Positions 1-12,700 of a stretch of 64,000 nucleotides of DNA are shown here, piece by piece. A program made the position numbers and the translations under genes. Source of the DNA: Bolinopsis microptera (lineage: Eukaryota > Ctenophora > Tentaculata > Lobata > Bolinopsidae); assembly GCF_026151205.1 (NCBI RefSeq), contig NC_087084.1, positions 3,504,845 to 3,568,844 of the forward strand. The letters run 5' to 3'. The notes under the pieces were generated by a model that saw only the letters and a list, made by a program, of their open reading frames with translations, made no database searches and was not told the origin of the DNA. Position 1 is the first letter of the stretch. Every line of letters starts with the position of its first letter.

Positions 1-1238
1 CCAGTCACCCTCCTCCTCATCCTCCTCATCAGTCCTCCTTCTCCTTAGTCCTCCTCCTCAGTCCTCCTCCTCCTCCTCCTGGGTTCTCCTCCTGGATCCC
101 TCTTCTCCTCCTCAGTCCTTCTCCTCCTCCTCAGTTATCCTCCTCCTCCTCCTTCTCCTCCTGGGTCCTCCTCCTTCTCCTCACCAGTCCTCCTCCTCAG
201 TCCTCCTCATCCTCTTCATCCACTTACTTCTCCTCCTCATCAGTCCTCCTCAGTCCTCCTCCTCAGTCCTCCTCAGTCCTCGTCATCAGTCCTCCTCAGT
301 CCTCCTCCTCCCCAGTCATCCTCCTCCTCCTGGGGCCTTTTCCTGTGTCCTCCTCCTCCTGGGTCCTCCTCCTCAGTCCTCCTCCTCTTCCTTCTCCTCA
401 GTCCTTCTCCTCCTCAGTCCTTCTCCTCTTCCTCCTCCTCAGTCTTCCTCCTCCTCCTCAATCCTTTCCCCAGTCACCCTCCTCCTCATCCTCATCCTCC
501 TCATCAGTCCTCCTTCTCCTTCTCAGTCCTCCTTCTCAGTCCTCCTCCTCCTCTTCTTCCTGGTTCCTCCTCCTGGGTCCTCCTTCTCCTCCTCAGTCCT
601 CCTCCTCTTCCTCCTCCTCCTGGGTCCTCCTGATCCTCCTCAGTCTTCTTCCTCCTTCTACTCCTCAGTCTTCCTCCTCCTCAATCCTCCTCTTCCTCCT
701 AAGTCCTCCCCTCCTCAGTCCTCAGTCCTCCCCTTCTCAGTCCTCCTCCTCATCAGTCCTCTTCACCAGTCCTCCTCCTCAGTCCTCCTTATCCTCATCC
801 TTCATCTCCTTCCTTCATCTCCTTTCTCCTCCTCATCCTCCTCATACACCTCCTTCTCCTCATCAGTCCTCCTCCTCCTCACTGCTCACTCCTTCTCCTC
901 CTCCTCCTCCTCGTCCTTAGTCCTCTTTATCAGTCCTCATCAGTCCTCATCAGTCCGCCTCCTCCCCAGTCCTCCTTTTGGGGCCTTTTCCTGGGTCCTC
1001 CTCCTGGGTCCTCCTCCTCTTGGGTCCTCCTCCTCTTGGGTCCTCCTCCTCATCCTTCTCCTTAGTCCTCCTCCTCCTCAGTCCTCCTCTTGAGTCCTTC
1101 TTCTCCTCCTCCTCCTCCTATTCATTCCTCCTCCTCAGTTCTCCTTCTCAGTCTCACTCCTCCTCAGCCCCCCTCCTCTCCCTCCTCAGTCCCCCTCCTC
1201 AGTCCCCCCTCCTCCTTTTCCTCTCTTTCATCTCTCAA
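1..1238. repeat. Pyrimidine-rich TCC/TCAG low-complexity tract
   Basis: The plus strand is almost wholly C and T, built from TCC triplets punctuated by CAG and GGG words (CTCCTCAGTCC and CTCCTGGGTCC variants). Open frames across it code only for Ser, Leu and Pro runs and have no domain, so I do not call genes. The strand asymmetry would allow triplex (H-DNA) structure. The tract starts outside the window. Confidence 0.9.
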
Positions 1239-1551
1239 TAATTTGTTCAATTTATAATTATTGTTGGTGTTATTGTTAACATAATTTATTGTTATTATAT
1301 ACTAAAATGTTTTTAAGAGCATTTGAGTCTGACTCAAAATGTGCTCAAGAATCTTTGTGTTTAACAAAGTTTTACTCTCCAGTAATAAAACTTTTCATCC
1401 CTTTTTATGTTATTAAAAAATGTGTAGACTATTCTTTGTGCCTAATTGAAGATTAAAAGTTTGAGAAAGGACCATGGTCATTAACCGGGCTACCCATTTC
1501 TGCAGATAGCCTGTTACAAATTGTGGAGAAAATTTAAATCAAAAGTTACAA

Positions 1552-1675
1552 TTTTTGTCCGTTTTTGTCCGTTTTTGTCCGTTTGGCAGCTATATTTTCA
1601 AAACGGACAAAAACTAACGGACAAAAACGGACAAAAACGGACAAAAAATAACATGATCCCCCCCCCCCCCCCCAA
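1552..1675. repeat. Hairpin of TTTTTGTCCG units beside a C-tract
   Basis: About three copies of TTTTTGTCCG are followed, after some 35 bases, by four inverted copies (CGGACAAAAA), and then by a run of about 16 C. A repeat-built hairpin next to a G/C homopolymer is also the design of the ends of the element at 55039-58057, so this may be an end of a related transposon. No partner end was found. Confidence 0.6.
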
Positions 1676-2004
1676 AGAGATTATGAGCGTCCTGAAATAT
1701 AAGTCTTTTGGGGCGAGCAAGGAGAGCTAAAGAAGACTGCAACTGGAGCCTGGTTTGTCATCAATGCAGTTGTAACAACTATGCTGTGGGTCTATCAGTG
1801 ATATAAGAAGATTTAGTTTCCAAGAACACAGACTGAGTCGGAAAAATTATGTTGTGTGAAGATTTTTAAAATTTATTTTAAATTGAACTTTTATTGACTT
1901 ATTGGCATTTTCTAGGCCAGATTGAGATAAATTTGGCTGGAAGGAGCTGTTCTTGTATGTAGCAATGCATTGCATCTTAGGAAAAGCCTGAGTAATTTGA
2001 TCAG

Positions 2005-2575
2005 GTTAAAATGACATTTTAGGGGGGATAATTAGACATTTTAGGGGATGTTTATTGCGATTAATAATATAAAACTAATTCCTTGAGCTGCCAAAGCTTT
2101 CCAATATTACCATTAGATGCTAAATATGATGTTTAATAGGCTGGTACCTCCATTTTATGGTGCTTGTTGTCTCAAAGCCAGAATCTGATAAAATGACATT
2201 TTAGGGGGCGGCCAGGTGACATTTTAGGGGAGGGTAGTAATATTGAGTAATGTATAACTTTCCATATCTCCAGTCATATGTACAAAGTTGCTAAAATATG
2301 TAAATATCACTATCCTAGACCAAAACCGAGTTAATATTAATGAATCCCAAAGTTATAAAATTGTGCGCTTTTTTTCAAAAGTAAAAAATTCGTACAAAGT
2401 GAAAAAAATGCCCTTATGGCATCATTTAGATTCAATTTCAGGATGTGGCAGGGTCCGAATGATATTTTTTTATGTTTAGGAGTTACAAATGATTAGGTAA
2501 GATACTTTTTAAGAAGCTGGGATCCAATCAATCAAGAGTGGCATTTTAGGGGTGGCTGACATTTTAGGGGCGGTT
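2005..2575. repeat. Cluster of ACATTTTAGGGG motifs
   Basis: The word ACATTTTAGGGG or GCATTTTAGGGG occurs six times, in three pairs, near 2010 and 2036, 2190 and 2218, and 2540 and 2562. Pair members lie about 22 to 28 bases apart and all point the same way. This looks like the inside of a motif-bearing non-autonomous element. I could not define its ends. Confidence 0.5.
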
Positions 2576-3511
2576 TACCCGTAGTCAATTAAAAAATTAA
2601 CTTGTTTTGATGGGCTCTATTTTGAATATTTAGTAGCCTTTTAAGTAAAATACAATTTTAAGTAAAATACAATTTTTATTGTCCACAGAAGAATCAATAC
2701 ATATTGAATTATAAATATCCGATAATTCCATTAATAATCATTAAAAGTTGCTTTGTCATTTGTAAAATCAAAAACGAAAAGCCGTACGCTGAACGCGCGC
2801 AGCATATTTTCTGCAGCTGCCTATGCCTAGCTTGTAGCCGCTAACATCAACGTTAATCAATGTTAATCAATGTTAATATGAGTATTCAACACTACTCGAC
2901 AACAAATATTTGCCGGCCCATCAACGAATCAGTCGCCGAAAGAAAATTGATTCGCGTACCTTACTGTCATGAAGATGTAACTAGGTTGGTCCGAGCTAAT
3001 AGGGATGATGATGGTTTTTCCTCTAGGTGGCCCTGAATGACTATTCGAAACCTTAACCCTCTAATCTGATCTCAACCCTAATCCTAACCCAATCCCTAAC
3101 TGAATCATATGCTGGAAACCTAACCCTAATGAGAAATTATACCAACTTTCTTATATGGTCATATCACGTGATCGAGACAATTAACTTTTGTTTTATTTAA
3201 AAAAAACCTATGTCATGTGGGGTGATTCGGAATCAGCGTTCGAAAATAGAATGTGCAGGCGCTCTACTAACCTGTAGTTTACAGGTAAATAGACCCGCCT
3301 GCGCCGCACACGACTATTAGCTCAGTCTCAGCTATTAACTTTGTCTCACCTAATTACATTTTCATAACAGTTTTTTGTTAATATTTGTTTTTTAAACTTC
3401 AAGTCCTATATAAATCTAATCTTGATATACTATCAGCTTAACGAATTTTCCAATTTGTTTCATCTGACTGTCTCTTGGGAAATTCAAGATTTATAAGTTT
3501 TACATACAAGT

Positions 3512-3835
3512 GTTTTTTTTTTTTTTTTAATGTTGGGGCACCCACTTTACCTCCCTATTGGGAGGCTACGTCCGTCATAAGTGACTAACGTCTATTGGGG
3601 TTCCTCTGGTTGTAGGTGTCAGTAGGTTTGGGTCACTTGGCATGGGCTAGTGATCCCGCCCCTCCAGAGGATAAAGCCTGGTGAGCGACGTTTCCCGTAA
3701 GGGAAACTGTCATAATGCTTGTTCACGGGAGAACACCACCCATGCCTAGATGTTCTCCCGGGTACTCGATAGAACAGGCTGCCCCCTGTCATTCTAGTGG
3801 GCTGGCAGGAACCTACCAGGCATGCCTGAGCCTCT
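3512..3835 (-). mobile_element. Possible retroposed fragment with poly-A tail (minus strand)
   Basis: A run of 16 T on the plus strand opens a GC-richer block of about 320 bases unlike its AT-rich surroundings. Read on the minus strand this would be a short retroposon with a 3' poly-A tail. It holds small inverted repeats such as TTTCCCGTAAGGGAAA. I saw no clear pol III A or B box, so the family is unknown. Confidence 0.3.
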
Positions 3836-4058
3836 GATGGAATATACCCATCTCCTTTGTTATTTTGTATTAATTCTTTGTCTTTGCGCGGCTCAATTTC
3901 CGCGCTTATATACTAAAGTGCTGACTCACGAATTTGCATCCGATATTTGCATTTTGAGTAGACCCTTTTGCTGTCGCAATTTGGCAATTTCTTTGTTCAC
4001 GTAATTATTGCTAATTTTACGTTTGCTGGAAATAATCTAGGTGCTATATCTCCAATAG

Positions 4059-4162
4059 CTGGCAGTTTGTCTGATTGTTAGATCCCCTCTAACTGGTAGC
4101 GGCCCTAAGGCTGGCAGTTTGTCTGATTGTTAGATCCCCTCTAACTGGTAGCGGCCCTAAGG
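4059..4162. repeat. Two perfect 52-bp tandem copies
   Basis: Copy one is 4059-4110 and copy two 4111-4162, both starting CTGGCAGTTTGTCTG and ending GCGGCCCTAAGG. They are identical, so the duplication is recent or kept uniform. Confidence 0.9.
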
Positions 4163-4569
4163 CGGCATGTGAGTGAATGAGTGAGTAATAAAGTGAGGTG
4201 TAGGAGAAGTGGGGAAGAAAACATGATTATGAAGTATGGTACACTGTTGCCAGCTGACTCACCAGCAACAATGCAAATCCAAGAAGAAAGAAGGAGAGAC
4301 ACCGTCCGTTATCTGGGTGAGCCACCACAGACAGTGCTCCCACTTCTGTGGGGCTGAGGGTGTTGGCTCCAAGAACCAGCCGTGAGCGAACAGCGCCTGA
4401 CCCCCTCTATGGTTAACTTGAGAATAACAGGACTATGCCTTTCTCCAGGCCAATCCGTTCAGTAACCAGCTGACCCTGCACCACCTCTGATGGAAGATGT
4501 GGTTCGGATTGGACTTCGCTAGGATTTGTCAGTTTTTCTGTAGACACTAATGCTCCCTCGAGGAAAGAC

Positions 4570-5736
4570 ATGAGCCCCGGCGAAGCTGACCAAAAACGTG
4601 GCAGGGATTCTCACCCTACACATACAAGTGTTGCTTTCACTTCAGAAATGGTAGAACAAGAATTTAAAAAGTTGACCAGAGATAATCTAAAAATGGAGAT
4701 GGCTGAGATTGAACAACTTGCTGCTAGCTCATCATCTTGTACATGTAAATGGGAGGATGGCTGCCCTGAATTTAGTAATGAGCCCTTCAAGACTGGCCCT
4801 GTTACAAAAGAAGATGTGAAGGAATTTGGAGATATGAATTCATGTTGTTCTGTCATAAAAACTGAACCTGTGGACTGTAAATCATTTCAATATTGTGATC
4901 TTTGTCAAAAATCAGTCAATCTTTCCAGCTCATTCCATGGTGATGGTCAACCTGTCCCTGGTGTCACAGAAGACCAACCCTCATAACCATGTGGTTAACT
5001 CTCAATCTATTGATAATACTATTCCATCTGGGTCTGGACGCAATTTAAAGAATACTTACCCTTGTAGTTTGTGTGATTATAGGGCTAGTAGTAATAGCCA
5101 TTTAAAGAGACATATAATGTTGACTCATACTGGAGAAAGACCTCACAAGTGTGATAAATGTAGTTACTCAGCTCCAAATAAAAGTAATCTTGGGACTCAC
5201 AAACGAACTCACACTGGAGAAAAACCTTTCCCCTGTAGTCTGTGTGATTATAGGGCTAGGGCAAATTGTCATTTAAAGAGACATATGTTGACTCATACTG
5301 GAGAAAGACCTCACAAGTGTGATAAATGTAGTTACTCAGCTCTAAAGAAATATAATCTGGTGACTCACAAACGAACTCACACTGGAGAAAAACCTTTCCC
5401 CTGTAGTTTGTGTGATTATAGAGCTAGCCGATCAATCAATTTGAAGGTACATATGTCGACTCATACTGGAGAAAGATTACCTCACAAGTGTGGTAAATTT
5501 AGGTGCTCAGCTCAAACTAAAAGTAATCGTAGGACTCACACTGGAGAAAAACCTTACCCAGGCCCTGTAGTCTGTGTGACTGTAGAGCTACCCAATCAAT
5601 CAATTTGAAGGTACATATGTCGACTCATACTGGAGACAGACCTCACAATTGTGATATATGTAGTTACTCAGCTGCAGCTAAAGGTAATCTGTTGACTCAC
5701 AGACAAACTCACACTAGTATAGAGATTGATTATTGA
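4570..5736 (+). pseudogene. C2H2 zinc-finger gene with frame breaks
   Basis: The first frame (4570-4986) gives a 138-residue acidic N-terminus containing two KTEPVD/KTGPVT-like pieces and no finger. A second frame (about 4895-5608) carries six C2H2 fingers with TGE(R/K)P linkers. They alternate between a CSLCDYRA type and a CDKCSYSA type, so a two-finger unit was duplicated. The sixth finger has lost its second cysteine (CGKF). After a 5-base insertion near 5564-5572, two more fingers continue in the first frame and end at the TGA at 5734-5736. Such proteins normally bind DNA in the nucleus. Either this is a decaying copy, or the first frame change hides a short intron or an assembly error. 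The 5-base insertion favours decay. Confidence 0.75.
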
Positions 5737-6225
5737 ATTTTAGTTTTGGCCAGGATGCCTTGGCAGTTTTGCAGGTAACCACGAATTCTTCCCTCATATT
5801 GTGAGTGCTTTGAGTGCTTTGAAGAGGATGACTGGAGAAAGTTGTATTTGGTAAAAAGCTTGCAGATCTGAAGGTAAAATGCAGCAGAGAGTAATGCATT
5901 TTCACTTTTCAGCATCATTAGAGTATAGATCTATGCAAGTTCACAGGTTTCAAAGATTAAGGTATCGCTCCTATTTGTCCCCCAGCAACCTATGCCTCAG
6001 AATGGACAAAGAAGGACCACTTGATAAACTTAAAAAGGAATTTTTCGTAGTGGTGTTGTGCAATGTAGTATGCACTTAAAGGAATGTTGTGGACAAGGTT
6101 AGAGAGAGAATCTTTAACGATATTATCTTTAAGGCCGAATTCGTGGCTACCACTGTTTTCAAGAATTTTATTAAAGTATTTGTATATTTTTAATATATTG
6201 GTATTTGTGATAATATTTTTATATA
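5737..6225. other. Intergenic, nothing recognised
   Basis: Short overlapping frames on both strands have no domain and no splice logic. Nothing else stands out. Confidence 0.5.
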
Positions 6226-6964
6226 CAGGGTGGGCCAAAGGTCACTGGACATACGTTGGCCTTAATAGCTCAGTCACTGAGTGACCAATCGAAATAATTC
6301 TTTCTGGTACGACTTACTTCCACCACTGGTTCGAGGAATTTGTCAAATCTAAAAATATTGGAGTTCATTTGTTTCAAATGAAGGTTCATTTTTACATTTA
6401 TTTGATAGTTTGGATAGTCGGATCGAGCTAAATTTTATTGAATTGTGTTTGGCCATTCAAATTACCTTTATCCTGAAAAAAAATTAGAGTTGTAGCTTCT
6501 CAGATGGCCAAGATACGAAGTATAACGAGTTTATTCATTACGTGTGATCAGGTGATTGGCTTACCTGATCACGTGATAAGGTCACCCCGATGGGAATCGT
6601 AAAGGCTGCCCAATTAATGTGTCGTGTCACATAATCACCCAGTCAATTTTGTTAACGAGATACACAAAATGCTTGATAACTTCGTCGTTTCTAATCCGTT
6701 TGACGTCATTTTTTCAGATCAGTTGCAATATTTGATAATCTACCGTCTCTAAAAAATCAGGCGTCCAGCATGTTCAGAGAGAACAATATAGGTGTTTTAA
6801 TTTTGAATGGGCGTGGTCTAAAATATTCGAATTTTTAAATTTTGACGACGGAATCCTCCAATTAGAAGGTAGAGTATGCTATCTGCAAAGCAACAGCTCT
6901 CAAATATAAAACACGGCGGAGCTATTAAGGCCAACGCATGTCCAGTGACTTGTGGCCCACCCTG
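6226..6964. mobile_element. Tc1/mariner-like MITE with 46-bp TIRs
   Basis: The ends are CAGGGTGGGCC... and ...GGCCCACCCTG. The terminal inverted repeats match at about 43 of 46 positions and run to TTAATAGCTC. The element is flanked by TA on both sides (6224-6225 and 6965-6966), the target duplication of Tc1/mariner elements. The 739-bp body has no transposase frame, so it is non-autonomous. It includes a small inner palindrome around 6541-6580 (TGATCAGGTGATTGG against TACCTGATCACGTG). Few mismatches between the ends suggest a fairly young insertion. Confidence 0.9.
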
Positions 6965-7346
6965 TATATCTGTTTAAGTGTTTAAAATGACTTTCTATTA
7001 TATTATACATATTATATATTATAATATGTGTTCATAAATAAGAGACGTTTTAGAGGAAAGTTATACTATACTGAGAAATATTTTAGTATATTTTTCTAAC
7101 GCCATTATTTAACATACAATATCAATTATCATCTGTGGGGTTTTATAATTACGTTGCATTAACTGAACGGTATTTTACTGCCAATATGAATATTTCTCCT
7201 GATGTATATAGCAAATAGTAAAAGCATTTTGATTTTATTTTTCGGTTTTCAATCTTTCAATTTTTTTACTATACAGGATTGCAATTAGTATTTAAAATCT
7301 GCATGATTCTTCATTGTTTACTGAATTATTTCCCAGAAAATTCGCC

Positions 7347-9705
7347 ATGTCCAAATCAGAAGAGCCCCTTGGAAAAAGACGGCGTAGCATGGATCCTCAA
7401 ACTAGTAGTAGTTACAGTAAGATGATGATTTTCTCTAATTTACCTGAGCTGTATAAAAATAATATAAGCATGCAAAAATCATGAATGTAGTTATTTTGAG
7501 TTTTGCACTAAAGGCTTACTCAAACATTTTCTGTCTAAATGAATCATCAATGAATCCAATTTAACTTATCCTCAGTGGAAACATTTCATGAAGGTATGCG
7601 CTCTAAGAGAAGATACAGTTGCCCTGAGCCATCTTTACGGTTAGCAAGTCTAATTTGTATGGGAATATCTATTTAATTCTGATAAATTATTGTCAATTAG
7701 CCATCATACAGTGTTTAAAGTTTACTCAGACATGAATGCATTCTTTTTTGCTTAGTTGTTAGAATAAGATAAGAACTTAGTAGGATGATTTACTGTAAAT
7801 TCTCGATCATACAAAAATACAATTCAATTCATTAGTTTACATTTTAATCTCCATTAATTAATTAAATCCTCTGTTCAGGTCTGAGGTACCCAGCCAGGAA
7901 TGTCTCGTCAACCCGACCCAACAGAAAATAAGTATGATGAGGGTCATGGGTCAAATAAGCCACAGTTCAAGAGTCAATGCTCTCAGGTAATTGACGATTA
8001 AATTCTTTCTACCAAAATATTTTGATAATTCTATTCAAGTCAGTATTTTAATTATAATTAAGATTAGTATTATTTAAAGGTGTAATGATGTACAATAGTT
8101 TACACCAAAATGTTAACAGGGCTAAATACTGTAACCATGATTCAGGGAAGAAAAGATGCAGGAAATACAAAGCATGTGTGTTCCCCAGAATATAAAGAAA
8201 GTTAGAAACTTCTGGAAGTCTAATTTAGACAGCCCAGTCCCAACAGAATCACCAAAAGTAACAAAAAGAAGTTGCAGTGTTGATAGTGCGGATGGAAGCA
8301 ACAAAAAGTACAAACCTCAGCTTTTCCCAAAACCATGTCTACCTAAACAGGTGAAACATAAAGCATTATATCCTGGCACTTAAATGTATCTGACTGTTAC
8401 AAAAACCAATTTCTTTCGAAACTACCTGCTGTAAAACTGACCAAACTTCCCATTATTTCAGTACTTAGCAAGACACCACAGCTCCCCCGGTACGACCTTC
8501 TCAACAAACTCAAATGACAGCTTAAAAAACACAATCCCATCTTCCACCTCCTCTTCAGGAAGTAACCCTCCACAAAACATACCGTGCCACGTGACGAGTA
8601 CACAAAACATACCCTGTCCTGATTCCAGCGCGCCTGTGCTGAGGATTGAAGTGGATGACAGCCCCTCCGCATGCAACCACAACATACCTACTGACAGATT
8701 CGCTGCTGGACGTTTATCTCCAGTTTCACCCGGTAAATTAACATGAACATATTATTTAATTCTGTCATGGAAATTGTTGTTGGTGATATCTATGAGGGTG
8801 GTCCTAAATGAATATTATACATATATTTTGTTTATATTTATAATATTAACATGTTCAACTAAGAATCTCTCAATTTTCCGCTGAGAAGTTTAATCTGACC
8901 CATCCCTTTTCTGCTCGGTATTGCTCAACACTAGCTTATATATAACCATACGCTAGATCATGATGCCCTACATAACATCAGTCATCAGTCCGTTTTATCA
9001 GTTTCCCATGTATTATTAATTATTTATATTAACGATAACAATTGAGCTTACGATAAAAACTTGATTTTATCTAATGATTTATTTATTTAGTCTGTTTTCC
9101 TTGTCTGACATTGTGTTATCTTCAGCAAGTCCCCGGCTAAGAAGCAAGGCAATTCACACGGAGCCTCTAATGAGGTTATCAACAAGGTCGTCTAGTGGGG
9201 AAATTAGCGATTTTAATGAGTTTGTTGAAAATGTAAGTACACGATTTCCACTGGGTAATTATGTATATTAGATAATATTGTGTTCTACTAATGCATATTA
9301 TGCTAAGGTAAAGTGTATAGTGTATAGTGTATAGTGTATAGTGTATAGTGTATAGTGTATAGTGTATAATGTATAGTGTATAGTGTATAGTGTATAGTGT
9401 ATAATGTATATTATGCTAAGGTATATTATGCTAAGGTATAGTGTATATTATGCTAAGGTATAGTGTATAAGGTATAGTGTATAATGTATATTATGCTAAG
9501 GTATAGTGTATAGTGTATAGTGTATAAGGTATAGTGTATAATGTATATTATGCTACGAACCACCAAGTCTACGAACCACCACCAAGTCAAATAATAAGAA
9601 AGTTGAAACTGTTGACACTCCCAATTTCAACTTCAACAGGTTGTTGACACAGTGCTAGGAAGTGTGTTTGTAGACGTATCTACTTCCTCCTACATCAGCC
9701 CGGAG
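7347..9705 (+). CDS. Scaffold gene exons 1-7: basic, Ser-rich N-terminus and first helix
   Basis: Seven exons join in phase to give about 297 residues. The start is basic (LGKKRRSMDP). Exon 2 carries KRRYSCPEPS, a PKA-type R-R-x-S site; its donor (CG|GTTAGC) is the weakest here. Exons 4 and 5 are Ser-, Pro- and Asn-rich and look disordered. Exons 6 and 7 join across a phase-0 intron in the middle of a predicted amphipathic helix, FVENVVDTVLGSVFVDV. Its hydrophobic spacing (VV..VL..VF..V) fits the PKA RII-anchoring consensus. Role and partners are inferred from motifs only. Confidence 0.75.
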
Positions 9706-12700
9706 GTTAGTTAGCTTAATTATATAATGCCTCTTATCAACTTTATTGTCAACAATTTTATTTGAGGGTGAGGGGCGAGAGGTAGGTAGGCTTGAAGGGG
9801 GGGGGGGGGGGGGGGGTTGTTTAATGGGATAATTTATATTTACCAGACATGATCTCGCTATAAGATCAGACCCCCCTAAACGTATCCCCTCATTACGTTT
9901 AACCCCGCCCCCTCCCGGCTCCCCCCTAGTTAACCCCCTATTTAACTCCGCCCCCTCCGGTCCCCTATTTGCGCAAGTCTAGGTTAATGGGTGGCCACCA
10001 GTCTAATTTAATCTTAGTTAAGTCGTCAAAATAACCGTGTTACCAAATAAAGGACTGAAGGTCTAAGTGGCTGTCAAGACCCACCACTACTCTCCGTCCA
10101 ATTTACCAAGACACAAATGCTTTAGTTGGTGGTTTTAGTTTGCAATGCTTTAGTTGGTTTAAGTTTGCAAGAATTTAGTTGGTTTTAGTTTACTTAGTTG
10201 GTTTTAGATCGCAAGGGTTTAGTTGATTTTAGTTGGTTTTAGTTGGTTTTAGTTATCAATGTTTTAGTTTCCACATTATACATTAGTTATACTAACTTAA
10301 TATACCCAGAATTTTCCCTTAAAATTCATCTTGGACGACCATTCTAGTACTTCATCAGCAACAATCTTCAACTGCTGACGATAAGGACTAATATGGGTAA
10401 AAGTTAAAACTACACGGGTCATTCTGTGAAAAATAACGCAATCGCTAACAACGAACTCCAAAAGTACACATGACAGTATGATGGTATTTGCATATTACAC
10501 AGCAAGGAGCATTACACTTAATGGAACGTTCCATACTAAACGAGATATTTAAACTTACTAAACAGAATTTTGTTTACCTTAAAGCTTAAAAACTTGTTCC
10601 AGTTCTTACTTTAAAGTTACTTAATTAAGTGGTCAAACATATTGTAATGAAGCTGAAATAATGACTGGAATGGCCGGAATGTCGTAGAATTTAGTGTCGT
10701 GGTTTAAATGCACATCAACTCCATTTAATTGTCTTACGGTTAAATCGTGATATTTGTCGTTTACCTCACTTTAAATTTGTCAAGAGAATCAGATTTTCAG
10801 TTGGGTTAATATATTGTTATGTAAAATTTTTATTATATCTCTATTATAGAGAAACTGAGTCTCGCTTGAATGACTTAAATTACATCTTCCTTGGTTATAT
10901 TTTGTCAAATGTTGACGCGTGTCATAAATGTTATTTATTTTACTTTAATTTCGATTGGGATGGTCATTTCTTGATGCGATAAAAATTGAAATTACAGCTT
11001 CCTTTCTGTACCCCGGTTTTGTAGTAATATATATATTATATAGCATATACATAATACATATTATATGATAGGATTGGCATATTGTAGTCTATTTTATTCT
11101 TTTGCTCGCCTAGATGAAATGTAGTATTCGTCATTTTTCAATATTACGTTATTGCTTTATTGATCGATTTTGAAGCTTTTCTCGGTGGATTTAGTCATTT
11201 AGATCTATAATCTGTGGTTTTCAATTCATACTTACACTGCAGTAGTGACTAGTGAGTCATAGCACACTCACTGCCACTCTGTTGACATGGTAGCACACTC
11301 ACTGCCACTCTGTTGTCATGGTAGCACACTCACTACCACTCTGTTGTCATGGTAGCACACTCACTACCACTCTGTTGTCATGGTAGCACACTCACTACCA
11401 CTCTGTTGTCATGGTAGCACACTCACTGCTACTCTGTTGTCATGGTAGCACACTCACTGCCACACTGTTGTCATGATAGCACACTCACTACCATTCTGTT
11501 GTCATGGTAGCACACTCACTACCATTCTGTTGACATGGTAGCACACTCACTACCACTCTGTTGACATGGTAGCACACTCACTACCACTCTGTTGTCATGG
11601 TAGCACACCCACTACCATTCTGTTGACATGGTAGCACACTCACTACCACTCTGTAGTCATGGTAGCACACTCACTGCCACTCTGTATGATAGCACACTCA
11701 CTACCATTCTGTTGTCATGGTAGCACACTCACTACCATTCTGTTGACATGGTAGCACACTCACTGCCACTCTGTTGTCATGGTAGCACACTCACTACCAC
11801 TCTGTTGTTATGGTAGCACACTCACTACCACCCTGTTGTCATGGTAGTACACTCACTGCCACTCTGTTGTCATGGTAGCACACTCACTGCCACTCTGTTG
11901 TCATGGTAGCACACTCACTACCACTCTGTTGTCATGGTAGCACACTCACTGCCACTCTGTTGTCATGGTAGCACACTCACTACCACTCTGTTGTCATGGT
12001 AGCACACTCACTACCACTCTGTTGACATGGTAGCACACTCACAGTCTCACTACCACTCTGTTGTCATGGTAGCACACTCACTGCCACTCTGTTGTCATGG
12101 TAGCACACTCACTATCACTCTGTTGTCATGGTAGCACACTCACTGCCACTCTATTGACATGGTAGCACACTCACTACCACTCTGTTGTCATGGTAGCACA
12201 CTCACTACCACTCTGTTGACATGGTAACACACCCACTACCATTCTGTAGTCATGGTAGCACACTCACTACCACTCTGTTGTCATGGTAGCACACTCACTA
12301 CCATTCTGTAGTCATGGTAGCACACTCACTACCACCCTGTTGTCATGGTAGCACACTCACTGCCACTCTGTTGTCATGGTAGCACACTCACTGCCACTCT
12401 GTTGTCATGGTAGCACACTCACTACCACTCTGTTGTCATGGTAGCACACTCACTGCCACTCTGTTGTCATGGTAGCACACTCACTACCACTCTGTTGTCA
12501 TGGTAGCACACTCACTACCACTCTGTTGACATGGTAGCACACTCACAGTCTCACTACCACTCTGCTGTCATGGTAGCACACTCACTGCCACTCTGTTGTC
12601 ATGGTAGCACACTCACTATCACTCTGTTGTCATGGTAGCACACTCACTGCCACTCTGTTGACATGGTAGCACACTCACTACCACTCTGTTGTCATGGTAG

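Larger units (their letters stand above)
1241..3500. other. Intergenic stretch without a recognisable gene
   Basis: AT-rich DNA with no supported coding region. It contains the hairpin at 1552-1648, the ACATTTTAGGGG motif cluster at 2000-2575, and degenerate TAACCC-type words near 3050-3130. Those words are too few and irregular to be a telomere array. Confidence 0.6.

Noticed and set aside
345-1241. Ser/Leu/Pro open frames in the pyrimidine tract
   Set aside because: The frame is open only because the strand is C/T repeats. No domain or splice context.
3050-3130. Telomere repeat
   Set aside because: Only a few irregular TAACCC and CCTAA words. No array.
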